A stretch of DNA of 64,000 nt from Saccharomycopsis phalli. Lineage: Eukaryota; Ascomycota; Saccharomycetes; Ascoideales; Saccharomycopsidaceae. This document shows, in pieces, positions 18,744-28,272 of the stretch; position 1 is the stretch's first letter, and the number at the start of each line of letters is the position of its first letter. The notes beneath the pieces were generated by a model. It did not search any database. It was given only the letters and a program-made list of their open reading frames with translations, and had not been told where the DNA came from. Position numbers and translations under genes: made by a program. The stretch covers positions 868,001-932,000 of the forward strand of contig CP073216.1 of assembly GCA_020342235.1 (NCBI GenBank), written 5' to 3'.

Positions 18744-21161
18744 ATGGGAAATGTTTCAGCCAGCACCAAAGCTTCACAAAGTAACGTTTCTCAGGGACCT
18801 CACTCCCCTATAAACCATCAGTCATTAGCGGATGTCCCTATAGTTTTGCCTGGAAATGCTCCTGGAAACTCATTGGGTCACCAAAACAAGCAAGCCTCCT
18901 CATCTGCTGGAATCACCTCAAACACCGATAAGGGCCCTCAATTTCTGGAAAAAGCCGTAGGAGGCGAATTAATACCATATCCATCACCTCCACAAAATGC
19001 CAGTGATGCAGAGCTTCAGGTCTGGGCATATGGCCTCTGCTATGCATATACAAATGTCATCAACATGATTGACGTGTTTGAGAAAACCCCTCCACCCAGC
19101 ACCAAAGATTCACAAAATAACGTTTCCAAGGAACCTCAGTCTCCTAGAAACCGTCAGCCACTAGCGGATGTCCCTATAGTTTTACCTGGAAATGTTCCTG
19201 GAAACCCATTGGGCCACCAAGACAAGCAAGCCTCTTTATCCGCTGGAAACACCTCCCACAAGGATCCCCAATTCCCGGACAAATCCACTAATGACAAATT
19301 AATACCTTACCCACCACCTCCGCAAAACGCCAGTGATGCAGAGTTTCGGATTTGGTCACGTGGTTTCTGCTATGCACATACAAACATCTCCAACATGCTT
19401 GACGAGCTGTTTACTCCCCAGAGACTCCTCCTGATGTGCGAGGAAATTGCCTTAGATGTTATATCTGCCCAAAAAACATCTAATGATGACCTTTTGACCG
19501 AAATCCAAGACCTCAGAGAAACCGTTTCCCAGCTTCGGTTGGAAGAAAATCCAAGCGCCATATCCGACCCACCTGCGAAACACCAGGCAGATGGTAACAT
19601 TGCGCCAAACCACCGGCAAAATTACGCTTCACTGCCACCTTGTGCTGCTTCACCAAGCACAGAGTCACCTCACCAGGTTAAAACCACGATCCTGTGCAAT
19701 CAAAACTGCCCCGAGCCTCTTTCCCATGAGAAACATGAGCACAAACACACGTCTCTGACATTTAATGATTTGCCTACGGTAGAAACAGTCTCGCGTACTC
19801 TGAACATCCAAACCTGCCCCAAGGAATCTAAAGAGTCTGCCCAAACAGTATCTAAAGAGTCTGCTCAAGCAGTATCCAAAGAGTCTGCTCAAGCAGTATC
19901 CAAAGAGTGTGTTCAAACAGTATCCAAAGAGTCTACTCAAATAGTATCCAAAGATTCTGCTCAAACAGTATCCAAAGAGTCTACTCAAACAGTTTCCAAA
20001 GATTCTGCTCAAGCAGTTTCCAAAGATTCTGCTCAAGCAGTATCCAAAGAGTCTACTCAACCAATATCCAAAGAGTCTACTCAAACAGTATCCAAAGAAT
20101 CTGCCCAAACAGTATCCAAAGGTTCTACTCAACCAATATCCAAAGAGTCTACCCAAACAGTTTCCAAACAGTTTCCCCAAAGAGTTTCCAAAGAGTGTGT
20201 TCAACCAATACCTAAAGAGTCTACTCGAACAGTATCCAAAGAGTCTACCCAAACGGTATCCAAAGGTTCTACTCAACCAATATCCAAAGATTCTGCTCAA
20301 GCAGTTTCCAAAGATTCTGCTCAAGCAGTATCCAAAGAGTCTACTCAACCAATATCCAAAGAGTCTACTCAAACAGTATCCAAAGAATCTGCCCAAACAG
20401 TATCTAAAGAGTCTACTCAAGCAGTATCCAAACAGTTTCTCCAAACAGTTTCCAAAGAGTGTGTTCAACCAATACCTAAAGAGTCTACTCGAACAGTATC
20501 CAAAGAGTCTACCCAAACGGTATCCAAAGGTTCTACTCAACCAATATCCAAAGAGTCTACCCAAACAGTACCCAAAGAGCCTACCCTAACAACCACCAAC
20601 GACTCTTCCCAAGCAATATTCAAAGGGTTCTCCCAAAAATTATTTCAAGAGCCCACTCTACCAGTATCTAAATATTCCGCCCAAACAGTATTCAAAGGAT
20701 TCGCTTTCACCCAAAAAGTATATCAAGAGCCCACTCATACAATACCAAATATGCACACCCAAACAGTACCCGAAGCATATGGGACCCTGGCCATGTCCCC
20801 ATTCGAAGTAAGAGTCATTCCCAATGTTCCAATGTGGATATCGCCGTCAAAACTTTCCTCCCAGCTCGAATACCTTGGAGCGAAATACGGATGGCATGGC
20901 AGGCTTTTGGTCACCGTTCCAACTGCCCTCTTTTATAGAGCCAGTTACTTCAAATGGAAACCTGAAGACTATAAATCCAGAGAGACATACTGCGCTCAGG
21001 TCTCATTTGTCTCCATTGCAGCTGTTACTTTCATGACAAGATTATTTCTGCGTATTGATGGAACGATCAATTATTCAATCGAGCACATACGGGCGGACCA
21101 CTTCGATAGTTTTGGCAGAATATCGAGGCGCTCGAGACGCTCGAGACGCTCGAGACGCTAG
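18744..21161 (+). CDS. 805-aa protein with about 32 copies of an 8-residue repeat
   Basis: Family unknown. The ATG at 18744 begins MGNVSAS, a plausible N-myristoylation signal (Gly2, small residue at position 6), so the protein may be membrane-anchored. Residues about 25-225 hold two tandem copies of a 110-residue module. Each runs from LADVPIVLPGN through PPQNASDAE to a W-x(2,3)-G-(L/F)CYA helix, and a short coiled coil follows the second. From about residue 361 to 615 comes an array of SKESTQTV-type octapeptides. The C-terminal 150 residues look globular, with WISPSKLSSQLEYLG and GWHGRLLVTVP, and the protein ends in SRR triplets. The Ser/Thr-rich array could be heavily phosphorylated. It is not a cell-wall adhesin, as there is no signal peptide. 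Confidence 0.75.
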   Translation: MGNVSASTKASQSNVSQGPHSPINHQSLADVPIVLPGNAPGNSLGHQNKQASSSAGITSNTDKGPQFLEKAVGGELIPYPSPPQNASDAELQVWAYGLCYAYTNVINMIDVFEKTPPPSTKDSQNNVSKEPQSPRNRQPLADVPIVLPGNVPGNPLGHQDKQASLSAGNTSHKDPQFPDKSTNDKLIPYPPPPQNASDAEFRIWSRGFCYAHTNISNMLDELFTPQRLLLMCEEIALDVISAQKTSNDDLLTEIQDLRETVSQLRLEENPSAISDPPAKHQADGNIAPNHRQNYASLPPCAASPSTESPHQVKTTILCNQNCPEPLSHEKHEHKHTSLTFNDLPTVETVSRTLNIQTCPKESKESAQTVSKESAQAVSKESAQAVSKECVQTVSKESTQIVSKDSAQTVSKESTQTVSKDSAQAVSKDSAQAVSKESTQPISKESTQTVSKESAQTVSKGSTQPISKESTQTVSKQFPQRVSKECVQPIPKESTRTVSKESTQTVSKGSTQPISKDSAQAVSKDSAQAVSKESTQPISKESTQTVSKESAQTVSKESTQAVSKQFLQTVSKECVQPIPKESTRTVSKESTQTVSKGSTQPISKESTQTVPKEPTLTTTNDSSQAIFKGFSQKLFQEPTLPVSKYSAQTVFKGFAFTQKVYQEPTHTIPNMHTQTVPEAYGTLAMSPFEVRVIPNVPMWISPSKLSSQLEYLGAKYGWHGRLLVTVPTALFYRASYFKWKPEDYKSRETYCAQVSFVSIAAVTFMTRLFLRIDGTINYSIEHIRADHFDSFGRISRRSRRSRRSRR
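19825..20590 (+). repeat. 24-bp coding repeat array with a 288-bp higher-order unit
   Basis: About 32 copies of a 24-nt unit (TCCAAAGAGTCTACTCAAAC type). Twelve consecutive units are repeated as a block: the paired GATTCTGCTC units at 20001 recur at 20289, exactly 288 bp later, with the following units in the same order. Because the unit has no stop in several frames, long spurious frames appear on both strands. Confidence 0.92.
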
Positions 21162-21959
21162 AAATCATGATTGAGAAATACAAAGCAACGGTCCCACTGA
21201 CGAGATGCAAAACCTTGGACTAGATCTATTAGTGTAGGTCCAGTGGTGCTCGACCTTTGATTGACCTGACGAAAATACGCCACTTTTGCCATCAACCTGA
21301 CGTAAAATACCAGTTTAGCCATTATTCTGACGTAAAATACTACTTTTATCATCAAGTCTGTAGAATGCGCAGCCAGGTAACTATGAAGATATCTCATCAT
21401 TTGCATCAGCATCCAAACTAGCAATGCTGGAGGCTACTCAAGATCACTAGGTGGTGCACCAATCATTGTTGAGAGGCTGATATAACTATGGCCCTGTAAT
21501 TATCATTATAAATCTCCATATTTGCATGTTACTCTCTTGCATTTGACTATATTGCCTCCAGGAACACGGTGATTCGACAAATATACATTCATTGGGAAAA
21601 ATCCAGCTACTGAGAAAAATATTAATCAGGTCGTATTTTGAGATTCAGAACTTAAATTTGCACTGTGCTCTTGATCCATATGCCACAAGCTCTGGGAATT
21701 GAATTATACATTACTTATATACATTATACTTTTGAGCCAGCCTTCTCGAGTCTCTTTTACTCAACTAACAAGATTTAAACCACTCAATAATTCAAGAAAC
21801 CTATAATAGACAATCCCTTGTAGCTTCAGCCTAAATTGAGCATATACTCTCGTGTTATTAGCCTCTTAGAAATACAATACACATATCTACCTGAAAAGCT
21901 CGCAATCTGGTTATGAATAAATTTATATTACAACTATATCAATAAAATAAACGTAGTGG
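21162..21959. other. Intergenic region with a 30-bp repeat
   Basis: Contains three imperfect 30-31-bp units (21263-21356), each with CTGACG(T)AAAATAC followed by a CTTTTGCCATCA-like block. The rest is AT-rich, shared 3' flank of two convergent genes. No gene seen. Confidence 0.65.
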
Positions 21960-24900
21960 CTAGTTTTTCGGTCTCTTGGTGCTCAGATCTTCATCTTCAG
22001 GCAATTTCCGTTTTGCAGCACCTTCTATATTACTGCTATCAGGCTCAACCAACCTCGAGTCATCCATCGCATGTTCTAAATTCGCGGCTAAGTCGGATAA
22101 TGGCTTTGGGTTTTCATCCGTGTCACAAATCTCCTTGTCACTCTTGCCATCAATGGTGATTATGGAAGTATTCGTTTCATAGCCATTTGAATCCTGCGAT
22201 GCATCATGTTCTTCCGCCTCATTATTTTCTTGCTTGATACTTACTTCACTTTCCATTTCAGTAATTTCCTTTTCAGATTTTTCAGTACCTTTTTCAGCAT
22301 TCTCTTCACCTTGTTCTTTTTTATCATCTTCATCGCTATTTTCACCACTATGCATCTTCTCCGTCTCCTTCTCCTTCTCCTTCTCCTTCTCCTCTTCCTT
22401 CTTCTTTTCCTCTATCTCCCTTTCCTCTTTACTCATATACTTGTATCCATTAATTTTATCTTTTCCATCAAAGAGAAACTCATCATTCTTCAACTCAGCA
22501 TCAGCGTCCTTATTCAACAATTTCAATATCGCCAATGCCCGCGGGAAAATATCTCGTCTCGCAACTTTCACTTTCACAACTTTATTATCATTCTTAGGCC
22601 GCCAGTCTAAAATCATTGACTTTTGCGCCAGATATACCACTGCTGGCGAAGCTGCTGTTTGTGCTTTTTGATCCTGTCTATATTTCAAAAACAATTTGAG
22701 GTAAATAGCAATAAAAGTATCGTCAATCTCTGCAGTAGACCCAAATCCATTGTTCATTCTTCGTATTTCTGAAATCTCGTGCAAGAAAAGCACAGTTCGC
22801 ATGTCAATGTCGTTGGTCAAGGTTTCTTTAATATAGGAAATATAGTTCCCAGTCGTTTCCATAAAATTGGTGTAGTTTAATTTGGTAACAATATCTTCAG
22901 TGTATGAACTGTTGATATCTAGATATTGCCGCACGATCTTACAAGCATTGTGGCAGCTCATCTCCCAGGCTTTCAACATATTAATCATCCCAGACCCAAA
23001 CCGACGCAACTTTTTAATTAGTAAGACAAGACTGGAGAAGTCACAAGACTCGGTCAAGAGATTCATGTAGAAAGTAATATAATCGTATGCATAGACAAAA
23101 TGTTTCCCTGGCCGCTCAAACTCAGGTTTCCAGATCGTTAAAATGTTCTTATTGTTCAACTTGAGAGAGATAATCTTTGATATTTCCTCCTTACTCATTT
23201 TCATATTGTTGAGACGGTAATATATCTTGGCGATACGGTACCGGGGCTTGTGCTGCCATTTTTTCTTATCAGCAGTGATGAGTCGTTTGAGAAGCTTAAT
23301 GATATAAAGACTAAAAGACTCAAGACTAGACGGAACTTCATCATTTGGATCATCATCAAACTTGTCCTTGCTGATGTATTCAATTGCTTCAGGTATGGTA
23401 AGTTTCTCTTTCATGACAAGCTTGTATACCATAGACAATAACTTATAATGTGGCTCAATAATCTCGGCATCTGACATAGCTAATTGACACGATTTTAAAA
23501 TATTCTGCAAAATTATTGCGTTAGGATAATCCAATTTATACTGCAAGCACGCAGTCCGGTAATAATTGGACCAGTCGTTCTGATTGTAGTGTTGGGACAT
23601 TTTAGATAACAAAAGATTAATCTTGAAGAGTGAGTTATGGCTAATTGGCTTCTCGTAATTGGTTTCAAACCATCCCTGCAGCGTTAGCAACACTTTTGGT
23701 GTGGTGCTCAACCGGAAACTCAACTTATCCATTGGTTTCATACACGAATTATACAACTCTTTGGAGAACAATGGATACACGAGCAGGATCATTTTAGGAT
23801 CAGCAGAGGAGGAAGTAGCTAGCAAATTAATGGCCATCAAGTAGCAGAGCAAACTCTTCTTTTGTAACACCGCAATGTTGTTCTTCTTTTCACTATTCAA
23901 CTTATCACTTGTCCATATCAAGTCATCTTCTACCAAATAACTATAGGTCTGCCCAAGAAGAACCCATGATTCAATTCTGTTAGTTCCACAAATTAAATCT
24001 GACTTAAACATCTGAATAACAAAGTCCAACTCCGCGCTGCGTCCCTGCATGGTTCTCTTACGGATCTTGAAGAGCGTGAGAGCAAATACCGCCTGAACGT
24101 AATACAACCCATGATCGATTGCTACTTGTGACAGTAAGTTGGCACGCTTGATGTTCAAATTGATAAGCCCATAAAAGCCCTGGTGAAGCAAATCCATACT
24201 AAGCGAGTTGTTCAAGTACGCTTCAATCACACTATCTTGACGAGAAATGATCTCATATTTCAGATCCGGGTTGCCTATAATCTCATAGAACTGATCCAAC
24301 GTAATTTTATAGTCATTCTTGATATTGTTATTGAAGTAAGGGTCTTTCTTGTCAAATGCCAACTTCAAAACAGGCAGAACAAGTTGTATGGCGGCATCGT
24401 AGTTCAATTTCTGGTGTTTCACATTGTGACTGTATGGTAAAAAGAAATCAGTGACAATGTTCAAGTTATATTTACAATTCAACAACTGATATATCTCCAA
24501 ATCATACTCCGGGTTGTTGTAAAGAAGCAACTCTTCTTGAAGAAGGTCAAGGAACACATTGCAGTCACAAATACTACCATATCCTAAAATGGCATGCACA
24601 TTACTGAGCAAGTCGAGAGGTAGGTCAGACATAAGACTCTTCCAAAGAAGGTACAAAATCGAGTATACGTTACTGGTCAAGTTATTGAAGATATGAGACA
24701 CTTTTGAGAAGCTTGAGAGAAGCATATACCCTTCGCTGATAGTCCCACTGGTTATTCTTGCAAGATAATAAACTGAAATAATTTGAAGCAACTTAACGAC
24801 GTTGCGGAATGAGTCCTTCGAAGGCAGCACAAACTTCCAACTGTTTGCTCTGAGTAGTTCTAAAAGCTGTCCCAGATAAATATTGAAGTATTTCAAACAA

Positions 24901-27782
24901 TGGAGAAAGGTTACAGCGTCAAACGAAAGATTGAGAAACGCCATAAGAAAATTGTTGAACGTGTATTGGAATTTCTGCAAATCTTTTGCTGTATAGTAAT
25001 GGTTGAACAAGATTTGCCAGAGTTTCAATTGGAGTAAGTAATTAGATGACTTAATGAACTTAACGATCAAGTTTTCGTCCTTGTTTGCAAGTAACCTGTC
25101 CAGAACCTCTGGGTCAAAGATAAGGTTCACTAAGTTGAGTGTCTCCTTGGAATCAATGTTAATAATCAAATTGTCACCGTTGATGTTCAAGATCTTTGAG
25201 AAACTATTGAGAACTCTGTACTTCTTCAAGTAGTCATCGATCGATGATTGGTTTAGCGGCGGGAAATTCGTATAGTTTTGGTAAGTAATGGTAATATTAA
25301 GTTGGGAATTTCGCGAATTTAAATCGTTGAGAATCGCATTGATCGAAGCAGTAACAGGAGCCAGCGATGAAGAGGTCTCTGAAGAAGGCTTTGTTCCACC
25401 AATACTTTCTTCGCCAAACAAAAATTTTACCCATTGGAATCGGAACCATTTAACATCATCAATTTCCAGGCACTTTTCCATGATATTTCCAATATTGTCG
25501 AGAGTTTCTTGAATCTTTAACGCAAGCATCTTATTTTGCTTGCCCAAATGTGTGTCCAAAAGAATTTCGGCAAGAGTAATGGCCATATTTAAATAAATAT
25601 CCACAGATGAAGTGTCATTTTTAAAAATAATATCATTGTAGGCTCTACTCAAGTGTACTTTGTAATAGTCAAAATACTTTTTGATAATGGACACAACTTC
25701 ATGTCCATGACAGATCTTGTAATCAATAATAGTATTATCAGAAAGAAGTTTGGAGAGCAAATAATAGCGCAACTGGTAAATGTTGTGATTCTGCGAATTT
25801 ATCTCTTCCACCAAGGCAAAAAGATTAATGTCCTTTTCAATGGGTGTCTTTTCAATTTTAGTAACTATCAGGTTAAAAATATCCAAGATAGAAATCATCT
25901 TGGACTTGTCTGTAGAATCATCAACCAAGCACCCAGACTTGGACTTGTCCCAGTCCTTCAACAAAGAGTAAAAGCTTTGATGCAAAGCAAATTCTGGAGA
26001 AACGGACTGACCTTGCAGCTGCCTTATAAATTCGACCTTGAGCGGCTCTAAAACCTGTTGATCCGAACATCTGCTAATGAAATAATCCACTCTCTTCAAC
26101 TCATTATTAATATCATTGAAGCTCTCTTCCGTGACATTTCCATCGTCTAAGCTTTTCACTCGCTTACTGCTTCGTTGCGGCTCCTTTTTCTGAGTTTCTT
26201 CCGTCACTTCTTCGGCCTCACTAACAACTTCATCCTGTTCATGGAACACAAACTTGACGACATCCGTGGTAAGAAACTTATCGCTGAATAATGGATCCTC
26301 CAGCTTGGATTTCGATATATTATCGTACGACTTTTCTAACTGGTGCAACAATTCATACCAAGTGTACGCATTCAATTCAATCTCAAGAATTTCAATCTCC
26401 AGTCTGTTGTGCTGCTTAATTTTGATATCTTGGTTCTTTAATGAGAGGAAACAGTCCAAGTCCTGATTCAAGCATACAGACGAAGTTCCGCTGTTGATAT
26501 CTTCCACGACGCTTTTCAACCGCTTGGTGAATTGGTTCAATAACCTGTTGTGACCCAAGTTCTTAAAAATAACAAAATCTTGTAAGTTGTTGTTGTGTTG
26601 CAACTCTAGTAGCAACCTGGTTAAACGTGGACTGTTGAAATACTGGAATATATCAAATAAAATGTCAATAATATCGGGATCTTCGTAGTTGCAGTAATCT
26701 AATGCCTCAATTAAATCGTCAATAATCTTTGAAAAATTCTCTAAATCCAGCAGGAGATCGATATCTTTTTCTTTTTCTTCATCATCTTCATCATTTTCTT
26801 CTTCTTCTTCTTCTTCTTCTTCTTCTTCTTCTTCTTCTTCTTCTTCTTCTTCTTCTTCTTCTTCTTCTTCTTCGTCTTCTTCTTCTTCTTCTTCATCATC
26901 ATCATCTTCTTCTTCTTCTTCTTCGTCTTCTTCGTCTTCTTCTTCATCCTTTGCTTGCATGTTTTTATCTTCCTCCTCGTCACCTTTGTTTTCTTCTTTA
27001 TCAACCTGTATGAGTTTTGCATCTTTATCGTCATCTACTCCATCCAGTTCTCCCATGACTATATCTTCTTCAACTTTTAATTTTTCTGTGTCTCCATTCA
27101 CATTTTCATGGTTTGTTTCTTTTTGTATGTGTTCTTCTTTCTCATCCTTTGATAATTCTTTTCCATTCCCATTGCCTATTTCTGTGTCTTTTTTATCATT
27201 CTCAATTTCCGTATCTTTCTCCATATCCTTCTCTTTCTCCATATCCTTCTCTTTCTCCATATCCTTCTCTTTCTCCATATCCTTCTCTTTCTCCATATCC
27301 TTCTCTTTCTCCATATCCTTCTCTTTCTCCATATCCTTCTCTTTCTCCATATCCTTCTCCTTTTCTATATCCTCCTTCATTCCCATATGGATCTCTTCCT
27401 TCACATTTGGCAGCGACTTCTCATCTTCGCGCCCTAAACTTTCTTCTTCGCGAACTATCTTCCCCTCCTGTTGTTGCTGCTTGCCCTCCCCTTTTTCTCT
27501 CAATACTTTCAAGTTGAGTATAGCACGGTTCTTGTGTGCCAAATAGCGCAATGTCTTGACTGACGGAGTGATGTTCTTGTCTGTACCTTTTAAGATTGAA
27601 AGCTTAAACAATTGATTGTAGTTATCCAAGGACTCGTTATACTTCTTGTCCTTCTGGAACTCCAAGGCCCTTTGGAAGATCTTAAACCCTTGCTCTACTT
27701 GCAATTCTTTGGTCTGCTGTTGCTCATCCTCATCAAGTTTTTTGGTATTATTGTTGATGTTCAAAGGACGAAACGTCGACAT
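21960..27782 (-). CDS. HIR3: HIR complex histone chaperone subunit Hir3 (CABIN1 family)
   Basis: A 1940-residue protein, longer than yeast Hir3 (about 1650). Hir3 scaffolds the HIR nucleosome-assembly complex with Hir1, Hir2 and Hpc2, and represses histone genes. The N-terminal TPR-like segment (EQGFKIFQRALEFQKDKKY) and the C-terminal family block RYRIAKIYYRLNN followed by IWKPEFERPGKHFVYAYDY are diagnostic. Most of the middle is helical-repeat sequence. Extra length comes from two charged insertions. One is a DMEKEK array near residues 140-185. The other is a run of nearly 50 acidic residues (about 290-345), encoded largely by repeated GAA (TTC on the plus strand, 26797-26892). An acidic Lys-rich region lies near 1800. 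The start is the first ATG in frame. Confidence 0.88.
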   Translation of the reverse strand: MSTFRPLNINNNTKKLDEDEQQQTKELQVEQGFKIFQRALEFQKDKKYNESLDNYNQLFKLSILKGTDKNITPSVKTLRYLAHKNRAILNLKVLREKGEGKQQQQEGKIVREEESLGREDEKSLPNVKEEIHMGMKEDIEKEKDMEKEKDMEKEKDMEKEKDMEKEKDMEKEKDMEKEKDMEKEKDMEKDTEIENDKKDTEIGNGNGKELSKDEKEEHIQKETNHENVNGDTEKLKVEEDIVMGELDGVDDDKDAKLIQVDKEENKGDEEEDKNMQAKDEEEDEEDEEEEEEDDDDEEEEEEDEEEEEEEEEEEEEEEEEEEEEEEEEENDEDDEEKEKDIDLLLDLENFSKIIDDLIEALDYCNYEDPDIIDILFDIFQYFNSPRLTRLLLELQHNNNLQDFVIFKNLGHNRLLNQFTKRLKSVVEDINSGTSSVCLNQDLDCFLSLKNQDIKIKQHNRLEIEILEIELNAYTWYELLHQLEKSYDNISKSKLEDPLFSDKFLTTDVVKFVFHEQDEVVSEAEEVTEETQKKEPQRSSKRVKSLDDGNVTEESFNDINNELKRVDYFISRCSDQQVLEPLKVEFIRQLQGQSVSPEFALHQSFYSLLKDWDKSKSGCLVDDSTDKSKMISILDIFNLIVTKIEKTPIEKDINLFALVEEINSQNHNIYQLRYYLLSKLLSDNTIIDYKICHGHEVVSIIKKYFDYYKVHLSRAYNDIIFKNDTSSVDIYLNMAITLAEILLDTHLGKQNKMLALKIQETLDNIGNIMEKCLEIDDVKWFRFQWVKFLFGEESIGGTKPSSETSSSLAPVTASINAILNDLNSRNSQLNITITYQNYTNFPPLNQSSIDDYLKKYRVLNSFSKILNINGDNLIINIDSKETLNLVNLIFDPEVLDRLLANKDENLIVKFIKSSNYLLQLKLWQILFNHYYTAKDLQKFQYTFNNFLMAFLNLSFDAVTFLHCLKYFNIYLGQLLELLRANSWKFVLPSKDSFRNVVKLLQIISVYYLARITSGTISEGYMLLSSFSKVSHIFNNLTSNVYSILYLLWKSLMSDLPLDLLSNVHAILGYGSICDCNVFLDLLQEELLLYNNPEYDLEIYQLLNCKYNLNIVTDFFLPYSHNVKHQKLNYDAAIQLVLPVLKLAFDKKDPYFNNNIKNDYKITLDQFYEIIGNPDLKYEIISRQDSVIEAYLNNSLSMDLLHQGFYGLINLNIKRANLLSQVAIDHGLYYVQAVFALTLFKIRKRTMQGRSAELDFVIQMFKSDLICGTNRIESWVLLGQTYSYLVEDDLIWTSDKLNSEKKNNIAVLQKKSLLCYLMAINLLATSSSADPKMILLVYPLFSKELYNSCMKPMDKLSFRLSTTPKVLLTLQGWFETNYEKPISHNSLFKINLLLSKMSQHYNQNDWSNYYRTACLQYKLDYPNAIILQNILKSCQLAMSDAEIIEPHYKLLSMVYKLVMKEKLTIPEAIEYISKDKFDDDPNDEVPSSLESFSLYIIKLLKRLITADKKKWQHKPRYRIAKIYYRLNNMKMSKEEISKIISLKLNNKNILTIWKPEFERPGKHFVYAYDYITFYMNLLTESCDFSSLVLLIKKLRRFGSGMINMLKAWEMSCHNACKIVRQYLDINSSYTEDIVTKLNYTNFMETTGNYISYIKETLTNDIDMRTVLFLHEISEIRRMNNGFGSTAEIDDTFIAIYLKLFLKYRQDQKAQTAASPAVVYLAQKSMILDWRPKNDNKVVKVKVARRDIFPRALAILKLLNKDADAELKNDEFLFDGKDKINGYKYMSKEEREIEEKKKEEEKEKEKEKETEKMHSGENSDEDDKKEQGEENAEKGTEKSEKEITEMESEVSIKQENNEAEEHDASQDSNGYETNTSIITIDGKSDKEICDTDENPKPLSDLAANLEHAMDDSRLVEPDSSNIEGAAKRKLPEDEDLSTKRPKN

Positions 27783-28272
27783 GTCGCTATGTTACCACTA
27801 TTTATATACAGCTTTTTTGGTTTCTGGCGTGGTATTTATTATCAAGATAGCCGCTGAGTTGTAGACAAACTCAGGTGCATGAAAATATAAAAACCCACGT
27901 ATTAGAGCAGGGGCGTTGGAACAATTTTGATCTTGGGTAGAAATACATTGAAAATTATTTTTATACTCTGGAAGTATAAGATAAGGAGGAAATAGTGGGT
28001 TTCAACGTGTATAGATCATTATTGCAAAGCACTCATTGGATAATACAATTATTAATCAAGTGCAATCAAGTACAATTATAATCAATCAAGTACTACAATC
28101 AATCAAGTACTAAAATCAATCAAGTACTACAATCAATCAAGTACTACAATCAATCAAGTACTACAATCAATCAAGTACTACAATCAATCAAGTACTACAA
28201 TCAATCAAGTACTACAATCAATCAAGTACTACACCAATTATATCATACAATCATACAATCCATTCGTCAGAC
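27783..28272. promoter_or_regulatory. Divergent HIR3 / IPA1 promoter region with 17-bp array
   Basis: A 490-bp spacer. The half nearest IPA1 is mostly a 17-bp minisatellite (28080-28233) ending 40 bp before the IPA1 ATG. I see no clear TATA box or known factor site. Confidence 0.55.
28080..28233. repeat. 17-bp minisatellite, 9 copies
   Basis: Unit AATCAATCAAGTACTAC; the core CAATCAAGTAC recurs every 17 bp from 28084 to 28220, with one base change in one copy. Confidence 0.95.

Noticed and set aside
19665-20589. Long open frames in other phases and on the minus strand across the octapeptide array
   Set aside because: They follow from a 24-bp unit that lacks stops in several frames.
26741-27546. 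Leu-, Ser- and Lys-rich frames opposite HIR3
   Set aside because: They mirror the GAA and DMEKEK repeats of HIR3.
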